From contig NZ_JAKUKA010000001.1 in NCBI RefSeq assembly GCF_023156195.1, forward strand, positions 5,146,001-5,210,000: DNA of 64,000 nt, in the 5' to 3' direction. Of the stretch, positions 51,097 through 61,957 are shown piece after piece. The translations under genes were made by a program, and so were the position numbers. The notes under the pieces were generated by a model. That model had not been told where the DNA came from, made no database searches, and was given only the letters and a program-made list of their open reading frames with translations. Positions within the stretch are counted from its first letter, which is position 1, and each line of letters starts with the position of its first letter. The DNA comes from Chitinophaga sedimenti. Its GTDB lineage: Bacteria > Bacteroidota > Bacteroidia > Chitinophagales > Chitinophagaceae.

Positions 51097-54000
51097 TTAG
51101 AAAGTGATTTCCAGTCCTACAGTGTAACTTTTGCTTACCGGGTATTTGAAGAATTCTTCGCCTTCAATGCCCACTTCAGGATCCACGCCCAGGTATTTCG
51201 TAAAGGTGAGCAGGTTTTGTCCCTGCGCATAAACGCGGGCGCCGTTCAGCTTCAGCGCATTCAGTGCAGCTTTGGGTAATGAATAGGCGAGCACCACGTT
51301 TCGCAAACGGATATACGAAGCATCTTCGAGATAACGGCTGGATGCGCTGCTGCTTAGCTTGTTGCCGTTAACAACCGGTTTGGGACGTTCGGCAATATCA
51401 CCCGCTTTTTGCCAGAAGTTTTCACCGGCGACTTTCATGTAGTTCCAGCCAAAACGGGCGCCGTCACCGTCGGAGAAACGACGGGTATTGTTGTACGCAA
51501 CATTGCCTTTTAATGCATAAAAGAAGGTGGATAAAGTGATGCCTTTAAAGCTGAAATTGTTTGTTAAACCCACGGTATACTTCGGCTGTGTATTGCCCAG
51601 TACGCGGAAGTTTGAAGCGGCAAAGGTGTCTGTTGTTTTGCCGTCTGCGCGATACCAGAGCGGATCGCCGTCTTCCGGTGCAACGCCGGCCCATTTTTTC
51701 ATATACCAGCTGTTAAGCGGTTCACCTACCCGGATGATTTTATTACCGGAAATGATATCCTGGTTTTTATACAGCTCATTTACCTTGTTACGGTTGAGCG
51801 TATAGTTGATCTCTGTTTCCCAGCGGAAGTTACCTACCAGGTTCTGGCTGCTGAGCGTTACTTCCACACCCTTGTTCGTGAGTTTGCCAAGGTTGTCCGG
51901 GCGCGTGGTAAAACCGCTCGTAGCCGATATCGGCACGTTCAGCAACATGTCTGTCGTTACACGTTGATAAAGGTCAATGCTGGCGGAAATGCGGCTTTGC
52001 AGCACGGCCGCCTCGAGGCCGAGATCCGTCGTAGCTACCTGTTCCCAGGTGAGTTCGTTGTTACCGATCGTACTGGGACGGCTGCCCGGCGCGCCATAGT
52101 AAGAAGAACCGAATGCATACAGTTGTTTATAGCCAAAATCAGAGAAGCCCGCATTGCCCGCGGTACCATAACTCACGCGGAGTTTCAGGTCGTTAATGGC
52201 TGCCAGGTTTTTCATGAAGGGTTCATCGGAAATACGCCACGATCCGCCTACGGAACCGAAGAATTTATAACGGTCATCCGCACCGAAACGGGAGGAGCCA
52301 TCAATACGGCCGGAAGCGGTCAGGTAGTAACGGTTGTTAAACGTGTAGTTCAGCTGACCGATGTAACCCAGGAACGCATAATCACTGCCGGCGCCGCCAA
52401 CGTCCAGCGGCGTAGCGGTTACGTTCAACACTTTCAGTTTGCCGTTGACGAGGCCCTGTCCTTCTGCGCTGAAATTAAGCGAGGCCGTGGGCTGGTATTC
52501 CATCATGACAAGGAAATCAAATTCATGCCGCTCGTCTCTCTTCCATTTAAAACCGCCGGAAAGGCTGGTCTGGCTCGTAATAGCGCGGTTCTGCTGATAC
52601 CCGTCGAAGATGCTGCCGCTCTTTTCCGGTTCCTGCAAATTGATCGCATCGGAGGTGGTAGGATCATAGAAACTTTTCTGGCGCGTAAAGATCATGTCTA
52701 CCGCCGTGGTTTGTGTGAACTTCAGCCAGTCGGTGATTTTATAACCGAAAGAGATGCGGCCGAGTCCGCGAAAGTTATAATTGATGTTGGTGTTCAAAGG
52801 AGTGGAGTAAAGAAAGTTGTCGCCAATAGGTGTAGGCCACTCATCTTCCCAGCCTTTATAATAGCTGCCGTCCGGTTTGTATGGATTAATCATCGGACTA
52901 AGAGAGAATGCGGCAATCAGCGGGCTGGCAAAACGGTTGCCGGCTACGGCATTATTGGTGGTCGAGTAGCTCAGGTTCAGATTAAGGCTGATGTCGAGGC
53001 GGTTGTTTACCTGTTGTTGCAGGTTGCTTACCACGCTGTAGCGTTCAAAATCAGACGCAATAACGGCACCCTGTTGTTTCATGTAACCGGCGGAGAGATA
53101 GTATTTTGTTTTATCGTTACCACCCGAAGAAACGATTTCATATTGCTGTGTATGACCGTTTTTAAAAGTTGCGTCTACCCAGTCGAAACCGTGATCGAGC
53201 AGGGAGTCGGGGTACTCTGCATCAAGCTGTGCGGGCGTAGCGCCGGCGAGTTCACGGACCTTACGTTCATAGTTCCATGCTTCCCGCGTGTTCATCACTT
53301 TCCATTTGCCGAAGCTGGGATTTGTGATACCATATTGCGCACGTGCGGTGAGCGTAGAGGTGCCGGCCTTGCCTTTTTAGTAGTAATAACGATTACCCCG
53401 TTACCGCCGCGTGCACCGTACAAAGCCAGTGCTGTCGCGTCTTTCAGGATGGTTACATTTTCTACGTCGTTGGGATTGAGGTTGGCGAGGATGTCGCTTG
53501 TTTGCGTAGATACATCGAAGTTGAATTGTCCACGGGCTACGATGATGCCATCGATTACGTAGAGCGGTTGCTGATCGGCATTCACCGAACCCACACCGCG
53601 AATGAGTACACTTTGCCGTGCACCGGGCTGCCCGGACGGTGACGTTGTTTGTACGCCGGTAGCGCGTCCCTGCAGGATCTGGTTAATATCCGGCATCGGA
53701 ACATTTTCGATCTCCGCGCGTTTTACCTCGGCGGCCGCAGTAGCTGCTTTTCGTTTGTCTACCTGCGTGTAACCGGTGATGAGCACTTCTTCCAGCGTTT
53801 TATTATCGGCCGAAAGTGTTATGTTCAGCGTGTTGCCGGTACCTACCCGTTGTTCGTGCGTTTCGTATCCAACAAAGCGGAATACCAGTACGCCGGACGA
53901 TTGTGCGGGCAGTGTAATCTGGTAGGCGCCATCATCGTCTGTGTTGGACCCTGTGGTGGTGCCTTTAATAATAACAGTTACGCCGGGAAGTGGTGCACCA

Positions 54001-54102
54001 TCGCGGGTGTCTGTTACACGGCCGCGGATAACGCGGCCCTGGGCAAAGGTTTGCCCGTAAAGAGCAAACAAACTAAGCAGAAGTAGTAAACTTTTTTTTC
54101 AT
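51097..54102 (-). CDS. SusC/RagA-family TonB-linked outer-membrane protein (two frameshifts)
   Basis: About 1001 residues. Restored signal peptide MKKSLLLLLSLFALYGQTFA, carboxypeptidase-D-like domain (GRVTDTRDGAPLPGVTVIIK), plug (ILQGRATGVQTTSPSGQPGA, NLNPNDVENVTILKDATALA, YGARGGNGVIVITTKKG) and barrel ending YPVSKSYTVGLEITF. Breaks: A8 at the start (54092-54099, one extra) and T5 at 53374-53378 (one lost; TTKKGKAGTSTLTARAQY). It forms a pair with SusD; no sugar-degrading enzyme is nearby. Confidence 0.92.
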
Positions 54103-54562
54103 GTTCGTTCAGATTTTGATTGTGATATGTGGGATGGGTATAGCGCAAACAATAAAGGGTCACATCTTCACGGCTGGTGAAGACAATACAATAGCAGTAG
54201 CCTTTTCAGGCTATACTTTTTCAGGTTACAATAAATAAGCAATCAATGATTGAGGTATACGCGTTCACTGCCCGGCTGAATACCGGGTTGTCTTAAGCAA
54301 TCAATGACTACGGAGGCGTTTAAAGGCCCTGGGCTGCTGAAGAATGACGGATGAATAGCAAAAAGTTGTCTTACCGCTGGTTAATCATCATAGTGAAAAA
54401 ATTAGATCTGGAAATTGGATGATTTACGATTTTGGTTACTTTCTCACAAACTGGTCCGCAATGCATGGCGGTGGGTTACGGATTGTTACTAATTTAGCGA
54501 ATATTCCGTAACGAAAATCATTTTTTAAATAATTCCTTTGCGATAACTGCGTTTTAAAAGCT
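54103..54562. other. Divergent intergenic region with repeats
   Basis: No gene. It contains a direct repeat TAAGCAATCAATGA (54236-54249 and 54294-54307) and small hairpins, e.g. TAGCCT/AGGCTA (54198-54213) and CCCGG/CCGGG (about 54270-54286). It should carry promoters for the SusC gene and the nuclease-like gene. Confidence 0.5.
54236..54307. repeat. 14-bp direct repeat, two copies
   Basis: TAAGCAATCAATGA occurs at 54236-54249 and again at 54294-54307, 58 bp apart, about 134-205 bp ahead of the SusC start. Possible regulator sites. Confidence 0.6.
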
Positions 54563-55419
54563 ATGCCGACTGTTCCGAAGCAAATACTATTTCTCTGTAT
54601 CCTTTTATTGACGGCCTTTTCGGCCAATGCTGCTGTTTTCGTATGTACCTGGAACCTGCGTGACTTCGGCCGTACACGCAGCGATGAAGAAATTGCATAC
54701 ATCGCGCAAACGATTAAACATTGCGATGTGTTAGCGATACAGGAAGTAGTGGCCGGACCCGGTGGCGCACAGGCCGTGGCACGCCTGGCGCTGCAACTTA
54801 ACCGCAGCAGCGGTGGCCACTGGGACTATGTGATCAGCGATGCTACCAGCAGCAGTGCGTATAAGCGCGAGCGTTATGCCTTTATCTGGAAAACCAATCG
54901 CGTAACGAAAGTGGGCGCACCAAGACTTGAAAAGCAATATCACCTGAGGATCGACCGCGAGCCTTTTTACATTGATTTCCGGCAGGGTAAGCACACATTT
55001 ACGCTGGCCGGCTTTCATGCAATTACGGCTAAAAAGCAACCTGAAAAAGAGGTAAAATACCTTCGTTATGTATCTGCGTTAAAAGGGCCGCATCCGCTGG
55101 TGTTTTGCGGTGACTTTAATTTACCATCTACCCATACCGTGTTTAATCCGTTAAAAAAGATGGGCTATCAACCCATCTTGGAAAAGCAGAAAACTTCTTT
55201 ACGTAAACAATGCAAGGCAGATGGTTGCCTGGCGTCTCCGTTTGATAATGTGTTCGTGCCCGTGAAGCAGTTAAGGGTATTGCGCTCCGGGGTGATCCAT
55301 TTTTATAGGGACTTCCGGAATTTGAGAAGGCGCGGCGGATTTCCGACCATATTCCTGTGTTCGTGGAAATCGATTTTGTGGCGGACAGCTCCGCCAAAGA
55401 ACTTAAGAGGGCGTCGTAA
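54563..55419 (+). CDS. Endonuclease/exonuclease/phosphatase-family protein, exported (one frameshift)
   Basis: About 285 residues. Signal peptide MPTVPKQILFLCILLLTAFS ANA. DNase I-like fold: VCTWNLRDFGRT, CDVLAIQEVV, KRERYAFIWKTNRV, VFCGDFNLPST and RRISDHIPVFVEIDF (catalytic His-containing SDH). It is likely an extracytoplasmic nuclease. The break is at TTCCGG (55313-55318), probably CCTGG missing T; repair gives DFLEFEKARRISD. Alternative repair with a third C gives DFPEF. Confident family, unknown target. Confidence 0.85.
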
Positions 55420-55807
55420 ATCCGATTATAACGTGCCCTTTACGTCAGTTCGCAGTTTAATTCTTCCTCATTGCGTAAATAGATTGTCAAAATTTTCCCG
55501 ATTCGAGTAGTACGTTACAGTTTTATGACTTAGCTTTGTCCCACTCAATTACTCCGCGCCAAATACCTGAGACTTATCCGGTAACAATCCGCCGTTACCT
55601 GGTTGGCCTTTACAATTCGACCTACAAACTCATTTCGTGTGTGCTGACCGGCCTATAGCCGGAACGCTAACCTATTGCTTGAAAGATAACTTGCCGGGCA
55701 TGGCGGAGTAATTGCTCCGGTGAGCTGGTGGTTGGCCCGGTTCGCGACAGGGCCGATCATCTTTTCTAACAGCGCTTTTTGTGTTGAAATATTAAATCGT
55801 TTTTCGA
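55420..55807. other. Intergenic region ahead of the haem locus
   Basis: 388 bp without a gene. Several short hairpins: CCGGC/GCCGG (55648-55662), CGGAG/CTCCG (about 55709-55724) and GGCCC/GGGCC (about 55736-55756). No Fur-type dyad or cobalamin-riboswitch B12 box could be recognised. It presumably contains the promoter of the hmuTUVS unit. Confidence 0.45.
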
Positions 55808-56647
55808 ATGAAAGCTTTAAGGAGAGCCTGCGTTGCGGCATGGCTGGCGTGTGCGCTGTTTGCAGTCAACGCTGCAAATGCCCAAACATATAAACGGATT
55901 GTGTCGCTCAACGGCACAGTTACTGAAATTCTTTGCGCGCTCGGTTTTGAAAAGCAGATCGTGGGCACAGATGTAACGTCTACTTATCCCGCCTCCATGC
56001 AACAAGTGGCCAAAGTTGGCCACAACCGTAATATTACAGCAGAACCGGTGCTGGCGTTGAAACCCGACCTGGTCATCACTACAGCCAACTACATTTCGCC
56101 GGCTGTGATCGAACAGTTTAAAGCAGTAGGTGTAAAAACCGTAGTACTGAAGCAGGATTATTCCATCGAAGGTACCTGTGCGCTGATCAACCAGGTTGGC
56201 GAAGCATTGGGTGCAGCCGCTAAAGGTGCGGCGCTGTGCAGGCAGCTGGAAACAGAAAAGCAAAGTCTTATACCTCCTTCCGCCACCAAGAAGGTATTAT
56301 TCATCTACGCCCGCGGCGCCGGCACCATGATGGTGGCTGGTAAAGAAACCGCGCCGGACAAAATGATCGGCCTGGCGGGCGCTAAAAACGCCGCAGGCGA
56401 TTTCAAAGACTTCAAACCGTTAACTGCCGAAGCACTGGTAGCCGCCAACCCGGATGTGATCCTCATGTTCGATTCCGGCCTCGAAAGTATGGGTGGGGTA
56501 AACGGCTTACTGAAAGTGCAGGGCGTGGCGCAAACCACTGCCGGTAAGGAAAAGAAGGTTATCGTGATGGACGGCCAACTGCTTACCGGTTTCGGTCCGC
56601 GGGTAGTACAAGCCGTTAAAGAACTGACGCAGAAGATCGGAGGATAA
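55808..56647 (+). CDS. hmuT: Haem ABC transporter substrate-binding protein
   Basis: 279 residues, intact. Signal peptide MKALRRACVAAWLACALFAV, then KRIVSLNGTVTEILCALGFE, VGTDVTSTYPASMQQVAKVG, PDLVITTANYISPAVIEQF, KKVLFIYARGAGTMMVAGKE and DGQLLTGFGPRVVQAVKEL, all typical of HmuT/PhuT periplasmic haem binders. It delivers haem to the HmuU permease encoded 3 bp downstream. A related cobalamin (BtuF) role is less likely given HmuS and HmuY nearby. Confidence 0.88.
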   Translation: MKALRRACVAAWLACALFAVNAANAQTYKRIVSLNGTVTEILCALGFEKQIVGTDVTSTYPASMQQVAKVGHNRNITAEPVLALKPDLVITTANYISPAVIEQFKAVGVKTVVLKQDYSIEGTCALINQVGEALGAAAKGAALCRQLETEKQSLIPPSATKKVLFIYARGAGTMMVAGKETAPDKMIGLAGAKNAAGDFKDFKPLTAEALVAANPDVILMFDSGLESMGGVNGLLKVQGVAQTTAGKEKKVIVMDGQLLTGFGPRVVQAVKELTQKIGG

Positions 56648-56650
56648 TAG

Positions 56651-57705
56651 ATGAATACCGGATTAAAACGATTGAGCATCGTCACTATTATGAGTCTTGT
56701 GCTGCTTGCAGCTGTGGTACTCAGTACCGGCACCGGCGCTATGCACATTCCGCCTGCACAGGTAGTAGCCATCCTCTTATCTAAGATCGGTATTCATTTA
56801 CCGGTGGCTTATGAAGAAGGAACGGCGGCTGTGTTGTGGATGATCCGCCTGCCGCGCGTAGTGCTGGGTGTAATCATCGGGGCCGGACTCGCCATTGCCG
56901 GCGCGGCTTTACAGGGATTGTTCCGCAATCCGCTCGCAGATCCCGGGCTCATTGGTGTATGCTCCGGCGCATCGCTCACCGCGGTCATGCTCATTGTATT
57001 GCAATCCAGCTTTTCGCTCTTTACAGGTACGCCGCTGCTGCATTTTTATGTGATGAATTTCGTGACGTTCTGCGGCGCGATCGCAGCAGTGCTGGTCGTG
57101 TTCCGGATTTCGCTGCGTAACGGGCAGGCTGTCATGTCAACCATGTTGCTCGCCGGTATCGCTATCAATGCTTTATGCAACGCCATCACCGGACTAATGA
57201 CGTACATCTCCACCAATGAACAATTGAGGAGTATTGTTTTCTGGTTGATGGGCAGCCTGGGTGGGGCCAGCTGGCAGACCGTACTGGCCGTGTTGCCATT
57301 TGTACTGGTACCGTTGGTGTTACTGCCCCGTATTGCAACAGCGCTGAATATATTTGCGCTCGGCGAGCGGGAGGCCATGCACAGCGGTGTAAAAGTGAGC
57401 CGTTTGAAAACACAGCTGATCATTTATTCCACGCTGGCGGTTGCCGCCGGTGTAGCAGTAGCAGGGGTAATCGGTTTCGTGGGACTGGTAGTACCACATA
57501 TAGTGAGGCAGATAACAGGTCCGGATAATCGCATCCTTATTCCCTGCTCGGCTTTGCTGGGTGCGGTGTTACTTACCCTGTCCGATTTGCTGTGCCGCAC
57601 CATCGCGGCGCCCGCGGAAATACCGGTAGGTATTGTGACCGCAATTATCGGTACGCCCTTTTTCATCTGGCTCATCTTAAAAGAAAAAAATCGCTTGCCA
57701 TATGA
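56651..57705 (+). CDS. hmuU: Haem ABC transporter permease, FecCD family (one frameshift at end)
   Basis: About 351 residues with some nine or ten membrane helices (VTIMSLVLLAAVVLSTG, VVLGVIIGAGLAIAGAALQG, LVVPHIVRQITGPDNRIL). FecCD signature GLFRNPLADPGLIGVCSGAS. The break is in A7 (57684-57690); an eighth A gives LILKEKKSLAI and a TGA that overlaps the hmuV ATG (ATGA), the classic coupling. As read, the frame runs on to 57817. Confidence 0.9.
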
Positions 57706-58551
57706 TGCTGGAAGTAAACAAACTCTCTGTAGAATTGGGTGGTCGCCTTATTCTCCGCAACCTGTCTCTTCAGGCGGGCCCGGGAGCTTTGTGTGTGTTG
57801 ATGGGCGCCAACGGTGAAGGTAAAACAACATTGCTGCGCACGCTGGCCGGTGAGTATCCGCATTATACCGGCGATATCCAAATCGGAGGCCGCAATCTGC
57901 GCCAGGTCAGTATTCGCGATCAGGCGGCGCAACGCGCAGTATTATCGCAACAGTTAAGTCTGCAGTTACCTTTTACGGTGGAAGAAGTAGTAGCGATGGG
58001 CCGCTTTGTATACGGAGGTGGCAACACCGCGCATGACAAAGAACTGGTGCAATACGCGATGAAGCAATTGCAGGTATTCGATCTGAAAGAAAGAAATTAC
58101 CTCACCCTTTCGGGCGGACAAAAACAGCGGGTACAAATGGCGCGTGTGTTGGCGCAACTGCTGGAAGTACCCGATATCAATGGCAAAGATTATGCGGGTA
58201 AAAAAATGTTGTTGCTGGATGAGCCGGTTACCGGCATGGACATCCTGTACCAGCAACTGGCCCTGCAACTGGCCGCGCAGCTCGTCAAACAGGGCGTGTT
58301 GGTCGTTGCCGTGCTCCACGACTTTCAAATAGCCGCAGCCTACGCAGATCGCGTATGGATGCTGAAGAACGGGGCTGTTTATGCCGAAGGCGCACCACGC
58401 CAGGTATTTACGCCCGATCATATCGCCGCCTGTTTTGGCATTGCAGTCCAGTGCTGGAGCACCCGGACTGCGACTATCCGCTGGTAGTAACCATGGGCGG
58501 CCAACAACCCATTCCATTATCAACTGCCGCTACGGCATTAAAATCTTTTAA
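57702..58551 (+). CDS. hmuV: Haem ABC transporter ATPase (frameshift near end)
   Basis: About 283 residues if closed at 58551. Walker A LMGANGEGKTTLL, signature LSGGQKQRVQMARVL, Walker B KKMLLLDEPVTGMD, H-loop AVLHDFQIA. As read it stops at 58487 after VQCWSTRTATIRW. Adding back the G missing from CCAGG at 58448-58451 gives IAVQVLEHPDCDYPLVVTMG. That frame then runs straight into HmuS with no stop. A T lost from TCTTTTAA (58544-58551) would restore a stop just before the hmuS ATG, so separate genes are likeliest, but a fusion is not excluded. Confidence 0.85.
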
Positions 58552-58552
58552 C

Positions 58553-59583
58553 ATGAGTACTTTGACTGCCGCATCGCTGAAAGACAAATGGCTGCAATTT
58601 CGTGCCGATAACCCTAAAGTGCGCATCCGTGAAGCCGCACATCAACTCGATACGAGCGAAGGTGCACTCGTGGGTGCTTTTGTTGGCGCCGGTGTAACCA
58701 GGCTGAAAGCTGATTTTCGTGCATTGGTAAAACGTATGCCGGAAGTAGGAAAAGTAATGGTGCTGACGCGTAATGAAAGCTGCGTGATCGAAAGAAAAGG
58801 GGTGTTCGAAAAAGTAGATGTGGACAATCCACATGTTGGTATTGTGCTCGGTGCTGATATTGATCTGCGAATGTTCATGAATAAATGGGTGCATGGTTTT
58901 GCACTGGTGGATAACGACATATCCGGCTTTAAAACTTCTATCCGGTATTTGATGCGCAGGGCGTGGCAGTCGTAAAGTTTTATCCTGCAGATGCTACGAA
59001 CTTGCCAGCATGGCAGCAGCTGGTGGCTGATTTCACGGCGGATGAACAACAGGGTGAGATACCCGAAGCAGCGCCCGGCCGTAAAGCTGAATATGCGGAA
59101 GCGGTTGATAAAGCTGCGTTCCTGGACGAGTGGGCGGAGTTGAAAGACACGCACGATTTCTTTCCCCTGATCATGAAGCATAAAGTTTCACGTACACGGG
59201 CGCTGCAGCTGGCAGAAGGTCGCTTTGCGCGCAAAACATCCAACGATGCGGTAAAACAATTGCTGGAGCAGGCCTCCGCATCTGGTTTAGAAATAATGAT
59301 TTTCGTAGGTAACCATGGTAACATCGAAATTCATACCGGCCCCGTAAACAAGATCCTGGAAATTCCGGGATGGATCAATGTCATGGACCCGGACTTAAAT
59401 ATCCACCTGAAACTGGAAAACATTTCGCAGAGCTGGATCGTAGAGAAACCATCTATAGATGGCGTGGTAACTGCCCTTGAAGTATTCGACGCTGCCGGCG
59501 AAATGATCGTACAGTTCTTCGGTAAACGCAAGCCTGGTCAGCCGGAGCTTGAAAACTGGAGAGCATTGGCCGCCAGACTGTAA
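58553..59583 (+). CDS. hmuS: HmuS/HemS-family haem-handling factor (one frameshift)
   Basis: About 343 residues, the normal length of the two-lobed ChuS/HemS family. These cytosolic proteins store haem or assist its breakdown. Each lobe is seen: LKDKWLQFRADNPKVRIREA with HQLDTSEGALVGAFVGAGVT, and LIMKHKVSRTRALQLAEGRF with EIMIFVGNHGNIEIHTGPVN. The break is at T3 (58948-58950); four restore IRYFDAQGVAVVKFY. It closes the hmuTUVS unit, and a terminator follows. Confidence 0.9.
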
Positions 59584-59606
59584 GCCAGCCATTGTTATAT
59601 ATGGAG

Positions 59607-59634
59607 AATCCCGGTAGTGATACCGGGATTTTTA
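59607..59634 (+). terminator. Rho-independent terminator of hmuTUVS
   Basis: ATCCCGGTA (59608-59616) pairs perfectly with TACCGGGAT (59621-59629), loop GTGA, then TTTTTATTT. Confidence 0.9.
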
Positions 59635-59829
59635 TTTCCCTCCGGGGACAAGTTTTTCCGGATTGCGTAAATCATTTTCCCATTTACAGAAACCCATGTT
59701 TGTTTGAACATCTAATTTTGTCATTACTCCGCCCACCACAATCTCTTTATCCGTTTAAGCAAACGCCTGCACGCGTTTGCGGGGATTGTATTACCTGCTT
59801 GCTAACAATTCAACTCACAGTCCGGTATC

Positions 59830-61925
59830 ATGTGCCTGAGCAGATTTTTATATTCAGTATTGTTGTGCGCAGGTTCAACCGCCTCCTTCGCACAAACCGA
59901 CACTTCCCTGCAACAGCGTGAGCTGGGCGAGGTGGTGGTCACCGCTACGCGTACAGATAACCTGAGCAGCAAAGTACCAGTTCCCGTTACCGTGATATCC
60001 CGCAAACAGATCGATATGATGGGTAGCCGTCGGCTGGACGAAGTGTTACGCGAACAAACCGGCCTGGCGCTGGTGGGCGATGTGAGCGGCAGTGCGCACG
60101 GCTCCGGGTTACAGTTGCAGGGATTTGATCCGGCGTATACGATGATCATGATCGACGGGCAGCCGCTGATCGGCCGTACTTCCGGTAAGCTGGATTTATC
60201 GCGCATCACGGTGGCCGATATTGAGCGTATTGAGATCATCAAGGGGGCGAGCAGCTGCCTGTACGGCAGCGAAGCCTTAGCCGGGGTTATCAATATCATT
60301 ACCCGTAAACCCCTCAGCACACAAAGCATCAGCGCCAACCTGCGTTACGGCACCTATAATACGTTAGATGCGATCGTGGAAGCAGGCACGCCTTTTCATC
60401 ATAACAAAGGACATATTTCATTCGCCGGCAACTACTACCGCACTGACGGTTTCAACGCTAATCCTACAGCGCAGCAGGCCAATACCGTATTGCCCTTTCA
60501 TTCGTATACGCTGCAGGCCCGCACCGGTTATATGATCAACCCGCAAAACCGCTTAAATCTTTCTGCAAGATGGGCCCATCTGCAATCACATAATGATTAC
60601 GGTTACGCTTCCGGCATTACCACCGCCGATAAAACGTCGGAGAAAGACCTGAACATGATGGCCACGCTGGACAGCCGCCTGCACGACAGCAGCAACCTGC
60701 GCGCGCAATATTACCTGACCCGTTACGGCACGAACGAGAGCATCCGCAACAAAAGTACCGGTGCGGGAATAGCAGTCAATTTCTTTACGCAGTATATGCA
60801 ACGCGTAGAGTTGCAATACAATAAAACTTGGTTTACCGGTGGCGCCGGCGGTACGCTGGAATCGCTGGAAGCCACACGCTATTCCGCGAAGCAAAATATG
60901 CAGAGCGTCTTCGCCTATGTGCAGGCCGATTGGAAAATGGGAGAGCAGTTCGGTGTATTGGGCGGACTGCGTTATGATCGCAACAACATTTATGGCGATC
61001 AGCTGAGTCCGAAGCTGGGTATCCGTTACACGCCCAATCACTTCATCAATTTCAAGGCTTCCGTGGGGCGTGGTTTTAAGGCACCGGACTTCCGGCAGTC
61101 GTACCTGTCGTTTACCAACGCCCAGGTGGGCTATACGGTGTTAGGTGTGGAGGAATTTGAAACCGGGTTACAACAGTTGATAGCCGCCGGAGAAATTGGG
61201 AATGTATTGCCAGCGGCATCCGGCATTCATTCTTTAAGTCCTGAAAGGTCTATCTCTTACAATGTGGGCTTTATCGTAACGCCGGTAAACAAAGTGAAGA
61301 TCGAAGCAAATGTTTTCCGCAATGATGTGACAGATCTGATCAATACCATCACCGTAGCGGAAAAAACGAACGGCTGGCAGGTGTATTCCTATGTGAACGT
61401 GTCGAAGGCCCGTATGCAGGGACTTGAGGTAAATGCCAGCTGGCAGCTGCCTTATGGTTTTAGCCTCAGTGGCGGTTACCAGTTGCTGTACGCAAAAAAC
61501 CGCGACGTGATCGATTCGATTAGAAACGGTACCGGTCATATGCGTCTGTTGCCGATCCATTCGGGCATGCACGCCGCTCCGCAACCAGCGACTATTATGG
61601 TATCGAAAACCGGTCGAGGCATATGGGTAACCTGCGCCTGGCATACGAATACAGGCCCTGGGGTATTACCGCTACGTTGCGTGCGAATTATCGCGGCAAG
61701 TACGGTTACAGCGATACGAACGGTAATCAGTTCATAGATGGATATGATCGTTTTGTGAATGGTTACACGTTGCTGAATGCATCCGCAGGTAAAACATTCC
61801 TGCAAAACCGTTTATCCGCACAGCTTTCGGTGGATAACCTTACCGGGCATAAGGATCCGTTTATTCCTAACCTGGCGGGTCGCGTGTATACCGTTGGCCT
61901 CGGCTGGAAATTCATAAAACAGTAA
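59830..61925 (+). CDS. TonB-dependent receptor, probable haem receptor (one frameshift)
   Basis: About 698 residues. Signal peptide MCLSRFLYSVLLCAGSTASF, TonB box-like ELGEVVVTATRTDN, plug (SRRLDEVLREQTGLALVGDV, IERIEIIKGASSCLYGSEAL, GVINIITRK) and barrel ending VYTVGLGWKFIKQ. Size and neighbours fit the HmuR-type haem receptor of Bacteroidota: hmuTUVS before, HmuY after. The break is near 61578-61581 (one base lost in GCCGCTCCGC); repair gives SATSDYYGIENRSRHMGN. I see no diagnostic haem-ligand motif, so the substrate rests on context. Confidence 0.87.
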
Positions 61926-61957
61926 ATCCATCTTTTTCATATTCTAAACATTCAAAC

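Noticed and set aside
51964-53562. Long plus-strand open frame of 532 codons opposite susC
   Set aside because: Shadow of the conserved SusC coding strand; no family resemblance, no signal or ribosome-binding site.
55420-55807. Cobalamin riboswitch before the ABC transporter genes
   Set aside because: No B12-box or other conserved riboswitch core could be found; HmuS and HmuY point to haem.
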